Below are positions 53,962-63,310 of a DNA stretch of 64,000 nt, one piece after another. Where the stretch lies: positions 1,860,001 to 1,924,000 of the forward strand of contig NZ_CP118527.1 of the NCBI RefSeq assembly GCF_028885415.1, written 5' to 3'. Numbering within the stretch: the first letter of the stretch is position 1; every line of letters starts with the position of its first letter. Both the position numbers and the translations under genes were made by a program. The stretch comes from Streptomyces coeruleorubidus. Lineage in GTDB: Bacteria; Actinomycetota; Actinomycetes; Streptomycetales; Streptomycetaceae. Below the pieces are notes generated by a model. That model did not search any database. It was not told the origin of the DNA and saw only the letters and a program-made list of their open reading frames with translations.

Positions 53962-54055
53962 GCGGGGCACACCCGGGCCCCCTGCCGAGTGGCGCCCCCG
54001 GCCGTAGACTCGAAGGCCACGGACCGCTGCTCCACACACCGTGAGGAGGCTCCAG

Positions 54056-54256
54056 ATGCGCGCAACCGTGGGCGACCAGCTTGTCCAGCACGGCAGGGTG
54101 GTCGGTCAGCACGACAAGGTCGGCGAGATCGTCGAAGTGCTGGGCCAGGAGGGCAATCCCCCCTACCGCGTCCGGTTCGAGGACGGGCACGAGGGCGTGT
54201 GCTCGCCGGGACCCGACACCGAGATCCGGCACCGGGAGACCACCACCGGGCCGTGA
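54056..54256 (+). CDS. DUF1918-family small protein
   Basis: A 66-residue protein with the full DUF1918 pattern: ATVGDQLVQHGRVVGQHDKV GEIVEVLG and NPPYRVRFEDGHEGVCSPGPD. Structurally these are small SH3-like barrels; no firm function is known. ATG 54056 has AGGAGG about 8 bases upstream. A TAGACT -10-like element lies near 54005. It is convergent with the GHL10 gene, whose stop is at 54258. Confidence 0.88.
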   Translation: MRATVGDQLVQHGRVVGQHDKVGEIVEVLGQEGNPPYRVRFEDGHEGVCSPGPDTEIRHRETTTGP

Positions 54257-54257
54257 T

Positions 54258-55496
54258 TCAGCGCGGCGGCGGCGCCGGCTGGCCGTAGTGGTCGGTGACC
54301 ACCCTCGCCATCGCCCCGATCCGATCGGCCGCCACGTCCTTGGCGGCGAAGAAGACGTGCCCGCGCACCTGCGCGTGATCCCTGGCCAGCGTCAGGTGCC
54401 GGGACAACTCGGTCGGGTCCTGCCAGGCGGCGGGCTGCGCCGGGTCACCGGCCTTGTACAGCGCCTCCCCCACGTAGAGCCGCGTCGAGGTGCCGCTCGC
54501 GACCTCCGCCCACCAGGGCAGCAGTTTCGCGTAGTCGGCGGCGGCGAAGCCGATGTTCCAGTACAGCTGCGGGACGATGTAGTCGATCCAGCTCTCGCGC
54601 ACCCACTTGCGCGTGTCCGCGTGCAGGTCGTCGTAGGTCTGCACGCCCGCCCGGGTGTCCGAGCCGTGCGGGTCGGTGGCGGCGTTGCGCCACACGCCGA
54701 AGGGGCTGATGCCGAAGGGGGTGCCGGACCGGATCTGCTTGATGCGGTCCGCCGTCTCCCGGACCAGCTTGTCGATGTTGTCCCGCCGCCACGCCGCCCG
54801 GTCCGGGAAGCCGGCGCCGTACTCCTCGTAGGCCGAGTCGTCGTCGAAGCTCTGGCCCGCCACCGGGTACGGGTAGAAGTAGTCGTCGAAGTGGACGCCG
54901 TCCACGGGGTACTTCTCCACCGCGTCGAGCATCGCGTCCTGCACGAAGTCCCGGACCTCGGGCAGCCCCGGGTTGTAGTAGAGCTTCCCGCCGTACGTCA
55001 CCACCCAGTCCGGGTTCCTGCGGGCGGGGTGGCCGGCGGCCAGCCGGGTCGGGTCGGCGTGGGCGGCGACGCGGTACGGGTTGAACCAGGCGTGCAGCTT
55101 CAGGCCGCGGGCGTGGGCCTCCTCCACGGCCGTGCCCAGCGGGTCCCAGCCGGGGTCCTTGCCCTGGGTGCCGGTCAGGTACTGCGACCACGGCTCGTAC
55201 GGCGAGGGCCACAGGGCGTCCGCCGAGGGCCGGACCTGGAAGATGACAGTGTTGAGCCGGTTGCTCACCGCCCTGTCGAGGTGGGTGATCAGCTCGGCCC
55301 GCTGCTGCGCGGCGGTCAGCCCCGGCTTCGACGGCCAGTCGCGGCCCGCCACGGTGGCCAGCCACACGCCCCGCATCTCGGAGGCCGCCCTGTCGTCGCC
55401 CCTGCCGTCCCGCTTGGGCGCGGCCGAGGCCGGAGGCATCATCGTGAAAGCCGACAGCGCCGCCACCGCGAACGCCCTGCGTGACACTCGTCCCAT
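54258..55496 (-). CDS. Secreted glycosyl hydrolase-like protein, GHL10 family
   Basis: A 412-residue exported protein. A Tat-type signal (GRVSRRAFAVAALSAF, cut near ASA-AP) precedes one barrel domain. Family features: EMRGVWLATVAGRDWPSKPG, NTVIFQVRPSADALWPSPYE, HAWFNPYRVAAHAD, DGVHFDDYFYPYP (likely acidic active site) and IDYIVPQLYWNIGF. GHL10 (YngK-like) proteins probably act on peptidoglycan or other glycans. ATG 55496 has GGGG 7 bases upstream; ATG 55502 is an in-frame alternative. It is divergent from the dehydrogenase gene. Confidence 0.88.
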   Translation of the reverse strand: MGRVSRRAFAVAALSAFTMMPPASAAPKRDGRGDDRAASEMRGVWLATVAGRDWPSKPGLTAAQQRAELITHLDRAVSNRLNTVIFQVRPSADALWPSPYEPWSQYLTGTQGKDPGWDPLGTAVEEAHARGLKLHAWFNPYRVAAHADPTRLAAGHPARRNPDWVVTYGGKLYYNPGLPEVRDFVQDAMLDAVEKYPVDGVHFDDYFYPYPVAGQSFDDDSAYEEYGAGFPDRAAWRRDNIDKLVRETADRIKQIRSGTPFGISPFGVWRNAATDPHGSDTRAGVQTYDDLHADTRKWVRESWIDYIVPQLYWNIGFAAADYAKLLPWWAEVASGTSTRLYVGEALYKAGDPAQPAAWQDPTELSRHLTLARDHAQVRGHVFFAAKDVAADRIGAMARVVTDHYGQPAPPPR

Positions 55497-55676
55497 CCGC
55501 ATGCCCCAGAAAGCCGCGGATCCGCCCGGCCGCGGATCGCTCCGCGCCCAGCATGCCCGAAGGGGACCCGACCCCCGCGATCGATCATCGATACTTGGGA
55601 GTAACGTGCACGAACGGAGCAGGCACCGGAACCCGGAGCACCTGCCCAGAAGTGGATCAGCAGCGAAAGGGACGAT

Positions 55677-56552
55677 GTGACGGACATCCCAGCGGGAGAC
55701 ATTGCACGCGTCGGGGTCGTGGGCTGCGGTCAGATGGGCGCGGGGATCGCCGAGGTGTGCGCCCGGTCCGGTCTGGACGTCATGGTCGCCGAGACCACCG
55801 GCGAGGCCCTGGAGATCGGCCGGACCCGGCTGTTCAACTCCCTGGCCAAGGCAGCCGAGCGCGGCAAGATCACCGAGGAGGAGCTGGAGGCCACACAGGC
55901 CCGTCTGAGCTTCACCACGGACCTCGGCGAGTTCGCCGACCGCGACCTGGTGATCGAGGCCGTCGTCGAGAACGAGCAGGTCAAGACCGAGATCTTCCAG
56001 GTGCTCGACCAGGTCGTCACCCGGCCCGACGCCATCCTGGCCTCCAACACCTCCTCCATCCCGCTGGTGAAGCTGGCGGTGGCGACCTCGCGGCCGGACC
56101 AGGTCATCGGCATCCACTTCTTCAACCCGGCCCCGGTGCAGAAGCTCGTCGAGCTGATCCCGGCCCTCACCACGTCCGAGGGCACGCTGGGCCGGGCCCA
56201 GCTGTTCACCGAGAAGGTGCTGGGCAAGCACGCGATCCGCGCTCAGGACCGCTCCGGCTTCGTGGTCAACGCGCTGCTGATCCCGTACCTGCTCTCCGCG
56301 ATCCGGATGTTCGAGACGGGCATCGCCAGCCGCGAGGACATCGACAACGGCATGGAGATGGGCTGCGCCCACCCGATGGGCCCCCTGAAGCTCTCCGACC
56401 TCATCGGCCTGGACACGGTCGCCTCGGTGGCCCAGTCGATGTACGAGGAGTACAAGGAGCCCCTGTACGCCGCTCCCCCGCTCCTCCAGCGCATGGTCGA
56501 CGCGGGCCGGCTGGGCCGCAAGACGGGGTCGGGCTTCTACACGTACGACTGA
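55677..56552 (+). CDS. 3-hydroxybutyryl-CoA dehydrogenase
   Basis: A 291-residue NAD(P)-dependent dehydrogenase converting acetoacetyl-CoA and 3-hydroxybutyryl-CoA into each other. The NAD fold starts VGVVGCGQMGAGIAEVCARS. Catalytic and CoA-site features are ASNTSSIPLVKLA, IGIHFFNPAPVQKLVELIP (catalytic His) and the C-terminal dimer domain with AHPMGPLKLSDLIGLD. GTG 55677-55679 is preceded by AAAGGGA. It is a single gene ended by a strong hairpin at 56613-56650. In Streptomyces this activity links PHB, butyrate and ethylmalonyl-CoA metabolism. Confidence 0.93.
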   Translation: MTDIPAGDIARVGVVGCGQMGAGIAEVCARSGLDVMVAETTGEALEIGRTRLFNSLAKAAERGKITEEELEATQARLSFTTDLGEFADRDLVIEAVVENEQVKTEIFQVLDQVVTRPDAILASNTSSIPLVKLAVATSRPDQVIGIHFFNPAPVQKLVELIPALTTSEGTLGRAQLFTEKVLGKHAIRAQDRSGFVVNALLIPYLLSAIRMFETGIASREDIDNGMEMGCAHPMGPLKLSDLIGLDTVASVAQSMYEEYKEPLYAAPPLLQRMVDAGRLGRKTGSGFYTYD

Positions 56553-56612
56553 CCGCCCGGCTTCCCGTCCCGGCCTCCGAGGCTGATTACGGACGGTCAG
56601 AATTCGGCCAAC

Positions 56613-56650
56613 CCACGGGCCCGGCACCGGAATTGGTGCCGGGCCCGTGG
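56613..56650. terminator. Very strong terminator hairpin
   Basis: CCACGGGCCCGGCACC (56613-56628) and GGTGCCGGGCCCGTGG (56635-56650) form a perfect 16-bp stem with a 6-base loop, 60 bases past the dehydrogenase stop. Confidence 0.85.
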
Positions 56651-56779
56651 CATTCACACACCGTGTGCGCGCCGGGCTCGCATATGCCCGTCGCACACTC
56701 TCCCCAGGCGCCCACCAGGCGAGTTGACTCCTCATGCGCATGCAAGGGATGTACAACGACTACGGAAAGGAACGGACTC

Positions 56780-57037
56780 GTGACCGCCGATCCCGAGCAT
56801 CCGGTCGTCCATGGAGAACTCGCAGAGTTACGACGCCGCCTCGATGTGGCGTACGCCCGCGTCGAGGGCGGGCTGGCCCTGCTCAACCACCGCACCGAGG
56901 AGACCGCCAAGGAACTCGACGAGCTCAACACCCGGATCAACTCACTGGAACACGCGCGCTGGCCGCTGCCCGCGGTCGCCGCCCTCACCGCCGTGGGTGC
57001 CCTCGTCGTGGCGATCTGGCAGGCACTGGGGCGTTAG
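56780..57037 (+). CDS. Small coiled-coil membrane protein
   Basis: An 85-residue protein. Residues about 10-58 are a charged helix with heptad-like spacing (ELAELRRRLDVAYARVEGGL, LDELNTRINSLEH). The C-terminus is a single membrane helix (about 62-83, WPLPAVAALTAVGALVVAIW): a tail-anchored topology with the coiled coil in the cytoplasm. GTG 56780 has AAAGGA about 11 bases upstream. It is convergent with the NUDIX gene (stop at 57039). Function unknown. Confidence 0.75.
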   Translation: MTADPEHPVVHGELAELRRRLDVAYARVEGGLALLNHRTEETAKELDELNTRINSLEHARWPLPAVAALTAVGALVVAIWQALGR

Positions 57038-57038
57038 T

Positions 57039-57584
57039 TCAGGGCAACGTGTCCTGACCGAGCCTGAGATGGTGCAGCAGCAGTAACGCGGCCGCCATGT
57101 TGGCGGCCGGGACCTCCCCGCGGGCGACCATGTCGGGGACGAGCTTGAGGGGAACCCATTCCCGGCGGTCCGACTCGAAGTCGTCCACGGGGTGCCCGAC
57201 GTACTCGCCCTCGTCGGCCCAGTACACGTGGTGCCGGGCGTCGGTGAGCCCGTTGGACGGCTCCACGCTCATCAGGTGGCGCAGGGGTCCCGGCCGCCAG
57301 CCGGTCTCCTCCTCCAGTTCCCTGGCGGCCGCGCGGGCGATGTCCTCGCCGTCCTCGACGACGCCCGCCGCGAGTTCCCACCCCCAACTGTCGGTGATGA
57401 AGCGGTGCCGCCACAGGAGCAGCACCTCGTTGGCCTCGTTCACGACCGTGGCCACGGCAACGGGCCGCAGCCGTATGAGGAAGTGGTCGAGGTGCCGGCC
57501 GTCCGGCAGTTCGACATCCGCGAGATTGACGCTGAACCAGCGGTTTGAGTACACAGCCTGTTCGTTGTGTTTCGTCCACTGCAC
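57039..57584 (-). CDS. NUDIX hydrolase
   Basis: A 181-residue NUDIX protein resembling ADP-ribose pyrophosphatases. The NUDIX box reads GVVEDGEDIARAAARELEEE followed by TGW, with all metal-binding Glu present. The N-terminal strand region (VYSNRWFSVNLADVELPDGR, FLIRLRPVAVATVV) is typical of the ADP-sugar type. GTG 57582-57584 is chosen because GGAAGGTGG lies about 7 bases upstream. It is downstream of the TPR regulator on the same strand, 108 bases away. Confidence 0.88.
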   Translation of the reverse strand: MQWTKHNEQAVYSNRWFSVNLADVELPDGRHLDHFLIRLRPVAVATVVNEANEVLLLWRHRFITDSWGWELAAGVVEDGEDIARAAARELEEETGWRPGPLRHLMSVEPSNGLTDARHHVYWADEGEYVGHPVDDFESDRREWVPLKLVPDMVARGEVPAANMAAALLLLHHLRLGQDTLP

Positions 57585-57692
57585 GGTTCTGCCACCTTCC
57601 GTCGAGTAAGTGGCAATATCGCAGCAGGGGTGTAGTGACAGCAGGCGCACGGGAAGTCGCTCGGGATGACGCGGGCGCCCGTCGCCCGGGGT

Positions 57693-59033
57693 CTACAACG
57701 GTACGCGCAGTGCCCCGTCGATGAGTTCCGCGGCCTCGGCCGTGCCCGCGCAGCCGCTGCGCACCAGGTGCTCCCGCACCGCGCGCAGCCGGTCGCGCAG
57801 CCGCTGGGACTCCATGCCGCGGGCCTGCTCGGCCATCTGCACGGCGATGGCCACGGCCTTGTCCGCGTTGCCCTGCCGCAGCTCGATCGTGCTGAGCATG
57901 GCCAGCCGGTGCACCCGGCCGCGGTCGTGCGCCGGGTTGTCGACCGCGGCCGCGGCATGCTCCCCGGCGGCCGCGATCTCCCCGAGACTCAGCAGCGCCT
58001 CCGCCACCTGGACGTTGACCAGTCCCGGCTGGACATAACCGGTCTCGTCGGGCTCATAGCCGCGCCGGATGCGTGCCGCGGCCTGCTCGGCGCGCCGGAT
58101 GCAGGACAGGGCGCTGCTGCCGTCGCCGAGATGCGCGTACGCCTTGGCCTGCATCGCGTACAGGTCGGAGGCGAGCGCCGGGGTGATGTGCTTGCCGGCG
58201 GCCCGCAGCGCGGCCTCCGCGAAGGCGACGGCCTGCCGGTACTCCCGCATGAACAGCGACTGGTTGACCAGCAGCGCGATGATGTAGGCGCCGAGTCCTC
58301 GGTCCCCGCTGGCCTTGGCGAGGCGCAGCGCCTGGTGGAAGTAGCGCTGGGCGAGGCCGTGCGCGTCGGAGTCGTAGGCGCAGATCCCGGCGACGGCCAC
58401 CAACCCGCCCGTGGCCCGGTGCAGTTGGCGCCCCGTCTCGTCGGTGTAGCTGCCGCGCAGCAGCGGCGCGGCCTCGGCGTTGAGGAAGCCGACGATGCGC
58501 GCCCGTGTCGCGATGCCCCCGGCCTTGCGGTACATCTGCTCGTAGTGCGTCCGGGCGGCCCGCAGCATCTCCAGGTCGCCCGGGGTGACCCGGTGTCTGC
58601 CGCCGCGCGAGACGTCCACGTCCTCGGGCGGGTTCTCCCACTCCCACACCGGCATGACGGCGGGCGTGCCGGTCAGCGCGGGCGCGCCCAGGATGTGCGG
58701 GCGCTGCTGCTGGTCGGAGCGCCACAGGGCGGTGGCCCGCTCGACGAACCCGGACAGCGAGCCGGTGTGCACGGCGGACGGTTCACCGGGCACGCCCAGG
58801 CCGATGTCGTCCAGGGTGACCTGCCGCCGCAGCCGGGCGGCGAGCACCTCGCAGATCAGGTCGGGCACCTGGCCCCGGGGACGCTGCCCCTTCAACCACC
58901 GGGCGACGGCGGTGTGTTCGTATCTCAGGGACAGGCCGCGCGCCCGTCCCGTCTGGTTGACATGTGCGGCCAGCCCCGCGTGCGAGATCCCGGCCTCGTC
59001 CAGGATCGCGTCGAGCAGAGTGTTGGGCTGCAT
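57693..59033 (-). CDS. TPR-containing transcriptional regulator (NsdA-like)
   Basis: A 446-residue cytoplasmic protein. The N-terminal about 75 residues (LLDAILDEAGISHAGLAAHV, YEHTAVARWLKGQRPRG) look like a helix-turn-helix of the XRE kind. From about 130 onward the chain is all-helical with tetratricopeptide-like repeats (RYFHQALRLAKASGDRGLGA, EAALRAAGKHITPALASDLY). This architecture is shared by Streptomyces developmental and antibiotic regulators such as NsdA; the resemblance is from memory. ATG 59031-59033 has a G-rich site upstream. Confidence 0.72.
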   Translation of the reverse strand: MQPNTLLDAILDEAGISHAGLAAHVNQTGRARGLSLRYEHTAVARWLKGQRPRGQVPDLICEVLAARLRRQVTLDDIGLGVPGEPSAVHTGSLSGFVERATALWRSDQQQRPHILGAPALTGTPAVMPVWEWENPPEDVDVSRGGRHRVTPGDLEMLRAARTHYEQMYRKAGGIATRARIVGFLNAEAAPLLRGSYTDETGRQLHRATGGLVAVAGICAYDSDAHGLAQRYFHQALRLAKASGDRGLGAYIIALLVNQSLFMREYRQAVAFAEAALRAAGKHITPALASDLYAMQAKAYAHLGDGSSALSCIRRAEQAAARIRRGYEPDETGYVQPGLVNVQVAEALLSLGEIAAAGEHAAAAVDNPAHDRGRVHRLAMLSTIELRQGNADKAVAIAVQMAEQARGMESQRLRDRLRAVREHLVRSGCAGTAEAAELIDGALRVPL

Positions 59034-59542
59034 GTGGGCCCCCCGGTGGCTCGGTGCGGCCAGATTAGTGGCTCCGCCTTCACACGGGGTGTGAACGGAG
59101 TGCTCGAATCCGCACTGTGCGCGCACTGTCGCTCACAGTCGCCGGCCGGTTGACTGAAATGCCTCGAAAGAGGCCGGCCGGGCCGCCGGCTCCCCCTCGT
59201 ACAGTGCGGCGGCCCGCTTCCGCCGTCCGCCCGGCTGCCTGCCCGACACTCCGTGGCGGGGCGGACGGCTCCGCCGGCTGAGCCGGGCGAGTCATCGCCG
59301 TTGTGTCAGGGGTGGGTCGTCGACTGCAGGCGCGTTGTGGTTGTTCGCGCAGTTCCCCGCGCCCCTGAAGGCGACCCTGACCATCCACCGGGGCAGGATC
59401 GCCCACGATGACCATGCGAACGACCGAGACTGTCAGGGGCGCGGGGAACTGCGCGAACGACCACGACGCGCGGGGAACTGCGCGAACGACCACGACGAAC
59501 CCGCAGCCGCCGGCACATCGCAGTTCCCCGCCCCTTGGGCAC
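59034..59542. repeat. 509-base gap with clustered dispersed repeats, copies E-G
   Basis: Between pheT and the TPR regulator, both on the minus strand. An inverted copy lies at 59330-59368 and two perfect tandem copies of a 29-base unit (GCGCGGGGAACTGCGCGAAC + GACCACGAC) at 59439-59467 and 59468-59496. A partial piece (CGCAGTTCCCCG) is at 59519-59530. The inverted arms can pair into a long hairpin. The part 59034-59300 is the regulator's promoter region, with no other structure seen. Confidence 0.75.
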
Positions 59543-62056
59543 TCAGCTCCGCAGCTCGGCGCCCACACGCTCGCCCGCGAGGGCGACCGCCGCATCCCGG
59601 GCCGCGGAAGCCTCATCCACGGTCAGCGTCCGATCAGCCGCCCGGAACCGCAGCGCATAGGCGAGCGACTTCCGTCCGTCACCCAGCTGCTCCGCGTTCT
59701 CGTACACATCGAACAGCCGGATCGACTCCAGCAGCTCCCCGGCACCGTCACGCAAGGCCTCCTCGACCTCCGCCGCCGGAACAACCGCGTCGACGACCAG
59801 GGCGACATCCTGCGTGGCGACCGGGAACGTGGAGATCCGCGGCGCCTTCACCGTGGCGTCACCGGCCGACTCCACCGCATCCAGGTCGATCTCCATCGCA
59901 CAGGTACGCGCCGGCAGCCCCAGCGCCTTCACCACGCGCGGGTGGAGCTCCCCCGCATGGCCTACGACCCGCTCGGCACCGTCCACGGTGATCGCCAGCT
60001 CGGCACACCGCCCGGGGTGCCACGGCCCGTACTGCCCCTTGCGGATGATCAGCTCGGCGCCCGCCTCATGGGCGACGGAACGCGCCGCCTCCACCGCGTC
60101 GGCCCAGTCGGCCGGACGGCCCTTGCCCCACCAGCCGGCCTGCTCACGCGCACCGGCGAGAACGACGGCGGCGTGCCGAGGCTGCTCGGGCAGCGCCGCG
60201 TTCAGCTCGGCCAGCTCCTCGTCGGTCGGGCGGCGGTCGACGGGCAGCACGGCGGCGATCCGCTGCTCCTCGCGCGGCCGGAAGACCAGACCGGACTCGA
60301 ACAGCGCGAGGTCGTGCGAGCCGCGGCCGTCGTTGCGCCGCAGGGCGGCCAGCAGACCCGGCAGCAGCGTCGTGCGCAGCGCGGGCTCCTCGTCGCTCAG
60401 CGGGTTGCTGAGCTTGACGACGCGGCGGGCCGGGTCGTCCGCGTCGAGGCCGAGCTGGTCGAAGACCTGCTCGCCGATGAACGGGTAGTTCAGCGCCTCT
60501 ACGTACCCGGCACCGGCCAGGGCACGGCCGACGCGGCGGTGCAGTCGCTGCCGGTGCGTCAGGCCGCGGCCGGCGGGCGGCTTGGGCAGCGTGGAGGGCA
60601 GGTTCTCGTAGCCCTCCAGGCGGATGACCTCTTCGGCCAGGTCGTTCGGGTCGGTGAGGTCGGGGCGCCAGGACGGCACGGTGACGATCAGTTCGTCCTG
60701 CCCGTACACGTCACAGCCGACCTCCTGGAGCCGCCGTACGACGGTCTCCCGGCCGTAGGCCACGCCCGCGACCTTGTCCGGGTGGTCGGCCGGGATGGTG
60801 ATGGTGCGCGGCGCGGTCGGCGCGAGCACCTCGGTGACGCCGGCCTCGGCGGTACCGCCCGCGAGGAGGACCAGCAGGTCGACCGTGCGCTGCGCGGCGG
60901 CAGCGGCGGCCTGCGGGTCGACACCGCGCTCGAAGCGGCGGGACGCCTCGGAGGACAGCTTGTGCCGGCGGGCCGTGCGCGCGATCGACACCGCGTCGAA
61001 GTGCGCGGCCTCGATGACGATGTCCGCCGTGGCGTTCTCCACGTCGTCGTGGTCCGCGATCTCCGTGTTGGCGCCGCCCATGACACCGGCGAGCCCGATC
61101 GGGCCGCGGTCGTCGGTGATCACCAGGTCCTCGGCGTCCAGCGTGCGCTCGACGCCGTCGAGGGTGGTGAGCTTCTCGCCCGGCTGGGCCCGGCGCACGC
61201 CGATCGTGCCCTGGACCAGGCCGCGGTCGTAGGCGTGCAGCGGCTGGCCGAGCTCCATCATCACGTAGTTGGTGACGTCGACGGCGAGCGAGATCGGGCG
61301 CATGCCGACCTTCTGGAGCCGGCGCTGGAGCCAGATCGGGGAACGGGCCTCGGCGCTCAGGCCGGTCACCGTGCGGGCCGTGAAGCGGTCGCAGCCGGTG
61401 GGGTCGGAGATCCGCACCGGGTAGCCGTACGCGTTCGGGCCGGGCACGTCGAGCAGCGCCGGGTCGCGCAGCGGCAGGCCGTAGGCGATGGCGGTCTCAC
61501 GGGCGACACCGCGGATGGACAGGCAGTAGCCGCGGTCGGGCGTGACGGCGATGTCGAGGACCTCGTCGACCAGCTCCAGCAGTTCGACCGCGTCCCTGCC
61601 GACCTCGGTCTCCGGCGGCAGGACGATGATGCCCTTGGTGCCGTCGTCGCCCATGTTCAGCTCGTCGCTGGAGCAGATCATGCCGCGGGACATCTTGCCG
61701 TACGTCTTTCGCTCGGCGATCTGGAAGTCACCGGGAAGCACGGCGCCGGGCAGGGCCACGACGACCTTGTCGCCGACGGCGAAGTTGCGGGCGCCGCAGA
61801 CGATCTCCTGGGGCTCACCGGTGCCGTTGGCCTGGCCGACGTCGACGGTGCAGAAGCGGATCGGCTTCTTGAACTCCGTCAGCTCCTCGATGGTCGCCAC
61901 CTGGCCGACCACCAGGGGGCCCTTGAGGTCGGCGCCGAGCTGCTCGACGGTCTCGACCTCCAGACCGGCCGAAATGAGCTTGGCCTGGACGTCTCGGCCG
62001 GTCTCAGTCGCCGGCAGGTCGACGTACTCCCGCAGCCAAGAAAGCGGGACCCGCAT
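59543..62056 (-). CDS. pheT: Phenylalanyl-tRNA synthetase beta subunit
   Basis: An 837-residue subunit of the alpha2-beta2 enzyme charging tRNA-Phe. Domain order is standard: N-terminal [13 protein letters not shown], the EMAP-type tRNA-binding domain (about 40-160, [31 protein letters not shown]), B3/B4 editing domain (about 210-390), B5 domain, the catalytic-like core, and the C-terminal FDX-ACB anticodon domain ([35 protein letters not shown]). The ATG (62054-62056) shares one base with the pheS stop (TGATG), so the two subunits are coupled. Confidence 0.97.
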   Translation of the reverse strand: MRVPLSWLREYVDLPATETGRDVQAKLISAGLEVETVEQLGADLKGPLVVGQVATIEELTEFKKPIRFCTVDVGQANGTGEPQEIVCGARNFAVGDKVVVALPGAVLPGDFQIAERKTYGKMSRGMICSSDELNMGDDGTKGIIVLPPETEVGRDAVELLELVDEVLDIAVTPDRGYCLSIRGVARETAIAYGLPLRDPALLDVPGPNAYGYPVRISDPTGCDRFTARTVTGLSAEARSPIWLQRRLQKVGMRPISLAVDVTNYVMMELGQPLHAYDRGLVQGTIGVRRAQPGEKLTTLDGVERTLDAEDLVITDDRGPIGLAGVMGGANTEIADHDDVENATADIVIEAAHFDAVSIARTARRHKLSSEASRRFERGVDPQAAAAAAQRTVDLLVLLAGGTAEAGVTEVLAPTAPRTITIPADHPDKVAGVAYGRETVVRRLQEVGCDVYGQDELIVTVPSWRPDLTDPNDLAEEVIRLEGYENLPSTLPKPPAGRGLTHRQRLHRRVGRALAGAGYVEALNYPFIGEQVFDQLGLDADDPARRVVKLSNPLSDEEPALRTTLLPGLLAALRRNDGRGSHDLALFESGLVFRPREEQRIAAVLPVDRRPTDEELAELNAALPEQPRHAAVVLAGAREQAGWWGKGRPADWADAVEAARSVAHEAGAELIIRKGQYGPWHPGRCAELAITVDGAERVVGHAGELHPRVVKALGLPARTCAMEIDLDAVESAGDATVKAPRISTFPVATQDVALVVDAVVPAAEVEEALRDGAGELLESIRLFDVYENAEQLGDGRKSLAYALRFRAADRTLTVDEASAARDAAVALAGERVGAELRS

Positions 62057-63183
62057 CAGATCTCCATCCCGAACGGCCGGGTGAACCGGACGTCACCCTC
62101 GACCATGTCTCGCATGTCCTCGACGTTGTGGCGGAACATCAGCATCCGCTCGATGCCGAACCCGAAGGCGAAGCCGCTGTACTTCTCGGGGTCGACGCCG
62201 CAGGCGGTGAGCACCCGCGGGTTGACCATGCCGCAGCCGCCGAGCTCGATCCAGCCCTCGGACGAGCAGGTGCGGCAGGGCCGGTCGGGGTTGCCGGCGG
62301 ACTCGCCCTTACAGACGTAGCAGAGCATGTCCATCTCGGCGCTCGGCTCGGTGAAGGGGAAGTAGGCCGGCCGCAGCCGGGTCTTCATGTCCGCGCCGAA
62401 CAGGGCCTGGACCATGTGGTCCATGGTGCCTTTGAGGTCCGCCATGGTCAGGCCCTCGTCGATCGCGAGCAGCTCGATCTGGTGGAAGACGGGCGTATGC
62501 GTGGCGTCCAGCTCGTCCGTGCGGAACACCCGGCCGGGGCAGACGATGTAGACCGGCAGCTCACGGTCGAGCAGGGCGCGGGCCTGGACCGGGGAGGTGT
62601 GCGTGCGCAGGACGACGCCGGAGCCGGACTCCTCGGTGCCCTTGGGGCCCTGCACGAAGAACGTGTCCTGCATCTGCCGGGCCGGGTGGTCGGGCAGGAA
62701 GTTGAGGGCGTCGAAGTTGAACCACTCCGCCTCGGCCTCCGGCCCCTCGGCGACCTCGTAGCCCATGGCCACGAAGACGTCCGCGACCCGCTCCATCATC
62801 GTGGTGAGCGGGTGCCGGGCGCCGGCGGGCACTCGGTCGTAGGGCAGCGTGACGTCCACTGCCTCCTCGACCAGCACGCGCGCGTCCCGCTCGGCTTCCA
62901 GTTCCGCCTGGCGGGCGGCGAGGCCCTTGTTCACGGCGCCGCGCGCCTGCCCGACGCGCTTGCCGGCGTCGGCCTTGGCGTGCGGGGGCAGGGCGCCGAT
63001 CTCGCGGTTGGCGAGGGCCAGCGGGGAGGCGGGGCCGGTGTGGGCGACCTTGGCCTCGTGGAGCGCGTCGAGGGAGTCCGCGGCGGCGAAGGCGGCGAGC
63101 GCCTCGTCCCGCATGCGCTCGATCTCTTCCGGTTTCAACGCCTCGACCTCTACAGGGTCGTACGACTTATTCGGTGCCGACAT
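62056..63183 (-). CDS. pheS: Phenylalanyl-tRNA synthetase alpha subunit
   Basis: A 375-residue class II synthetase catalytic subunit. An N-terminal coiled coil (about 15-100) precedes the core: motif 2 [19 protein letters not shown] and motif 3 [20 protein letters not shown]. It has the Phe-pocket stretch typical of PheS (the GMG region is not exactly placed) and an internal four-Cys insertion ([20 protein letters not shown]) that could bind a metal. ATG 63181-63183 is preceded by GGGAAGAG. I see no Phe-rich leader peptide upstream (63184-63310). Confidence 0.97.
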   Translation of the reverse strand: MSAPNKSYDPVEVEALKPEEIERMRDEALAAFAAADSLDALHEAKVAHTGPASPLALANREIGALPPHAKADAGKRVGQARGAVNKGLAARQAELEAERDARVLVEEAVDVTLPYDRVPAGARHPLTTMMERVADVFVAMGYEVAEGPEAEAEWFNFDALNFLPDHPARQMQDTFFVQGPKGTEESGSGVVLRTHTSPVQARALLDRELPVYIVCPGRVFRTDELDATHTPVFHQIELLAIDEGLTMADLKGTMDHMVQALFGADMKTRLRPAYFPFTEPSAEMDMLCYVCKGESAGNPDRPCRTCSSEGWIELGGCGMVNPRVLTACGVDPEKYSGFAFGFGIERMLMFRHNVEDMRDMVEGDVRFTRPFGMEI

Positions 63184-63310
63184 CTCTTCCCGTGCTTCCG
63201 ATTGGCTGGCTGAAGGTCCCCGTCACCGACTCCGATGGCCGTCTGCGGGACACAAAGGTGCCAATGGCCGAGTCTAACGGGGTGGAGGTATACGAATGCG
63301 CCCGTGGTCC

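Noticed and set aside
55497..56756. Long minus-strand extension of the GHL10 frame across the dehydrogenase gene
   Set aside because: It runs antisense to the well-supported 3-hydroxybutyryl-CoA dehydrogenase, and the Tat signal peptide fixes the GHL10 start near 55496.
59330..59496. CRISPR array
   Set aside because: The 29-bp copies are directly adjacent with no unique spacers and match intergenic repeats elsewhere in the window.
63184..63310. Phe leader peptide/attenuator before pheS
   Set aside because: No short frame with clustered TTC/TTT codons and a following terminator stem was found.
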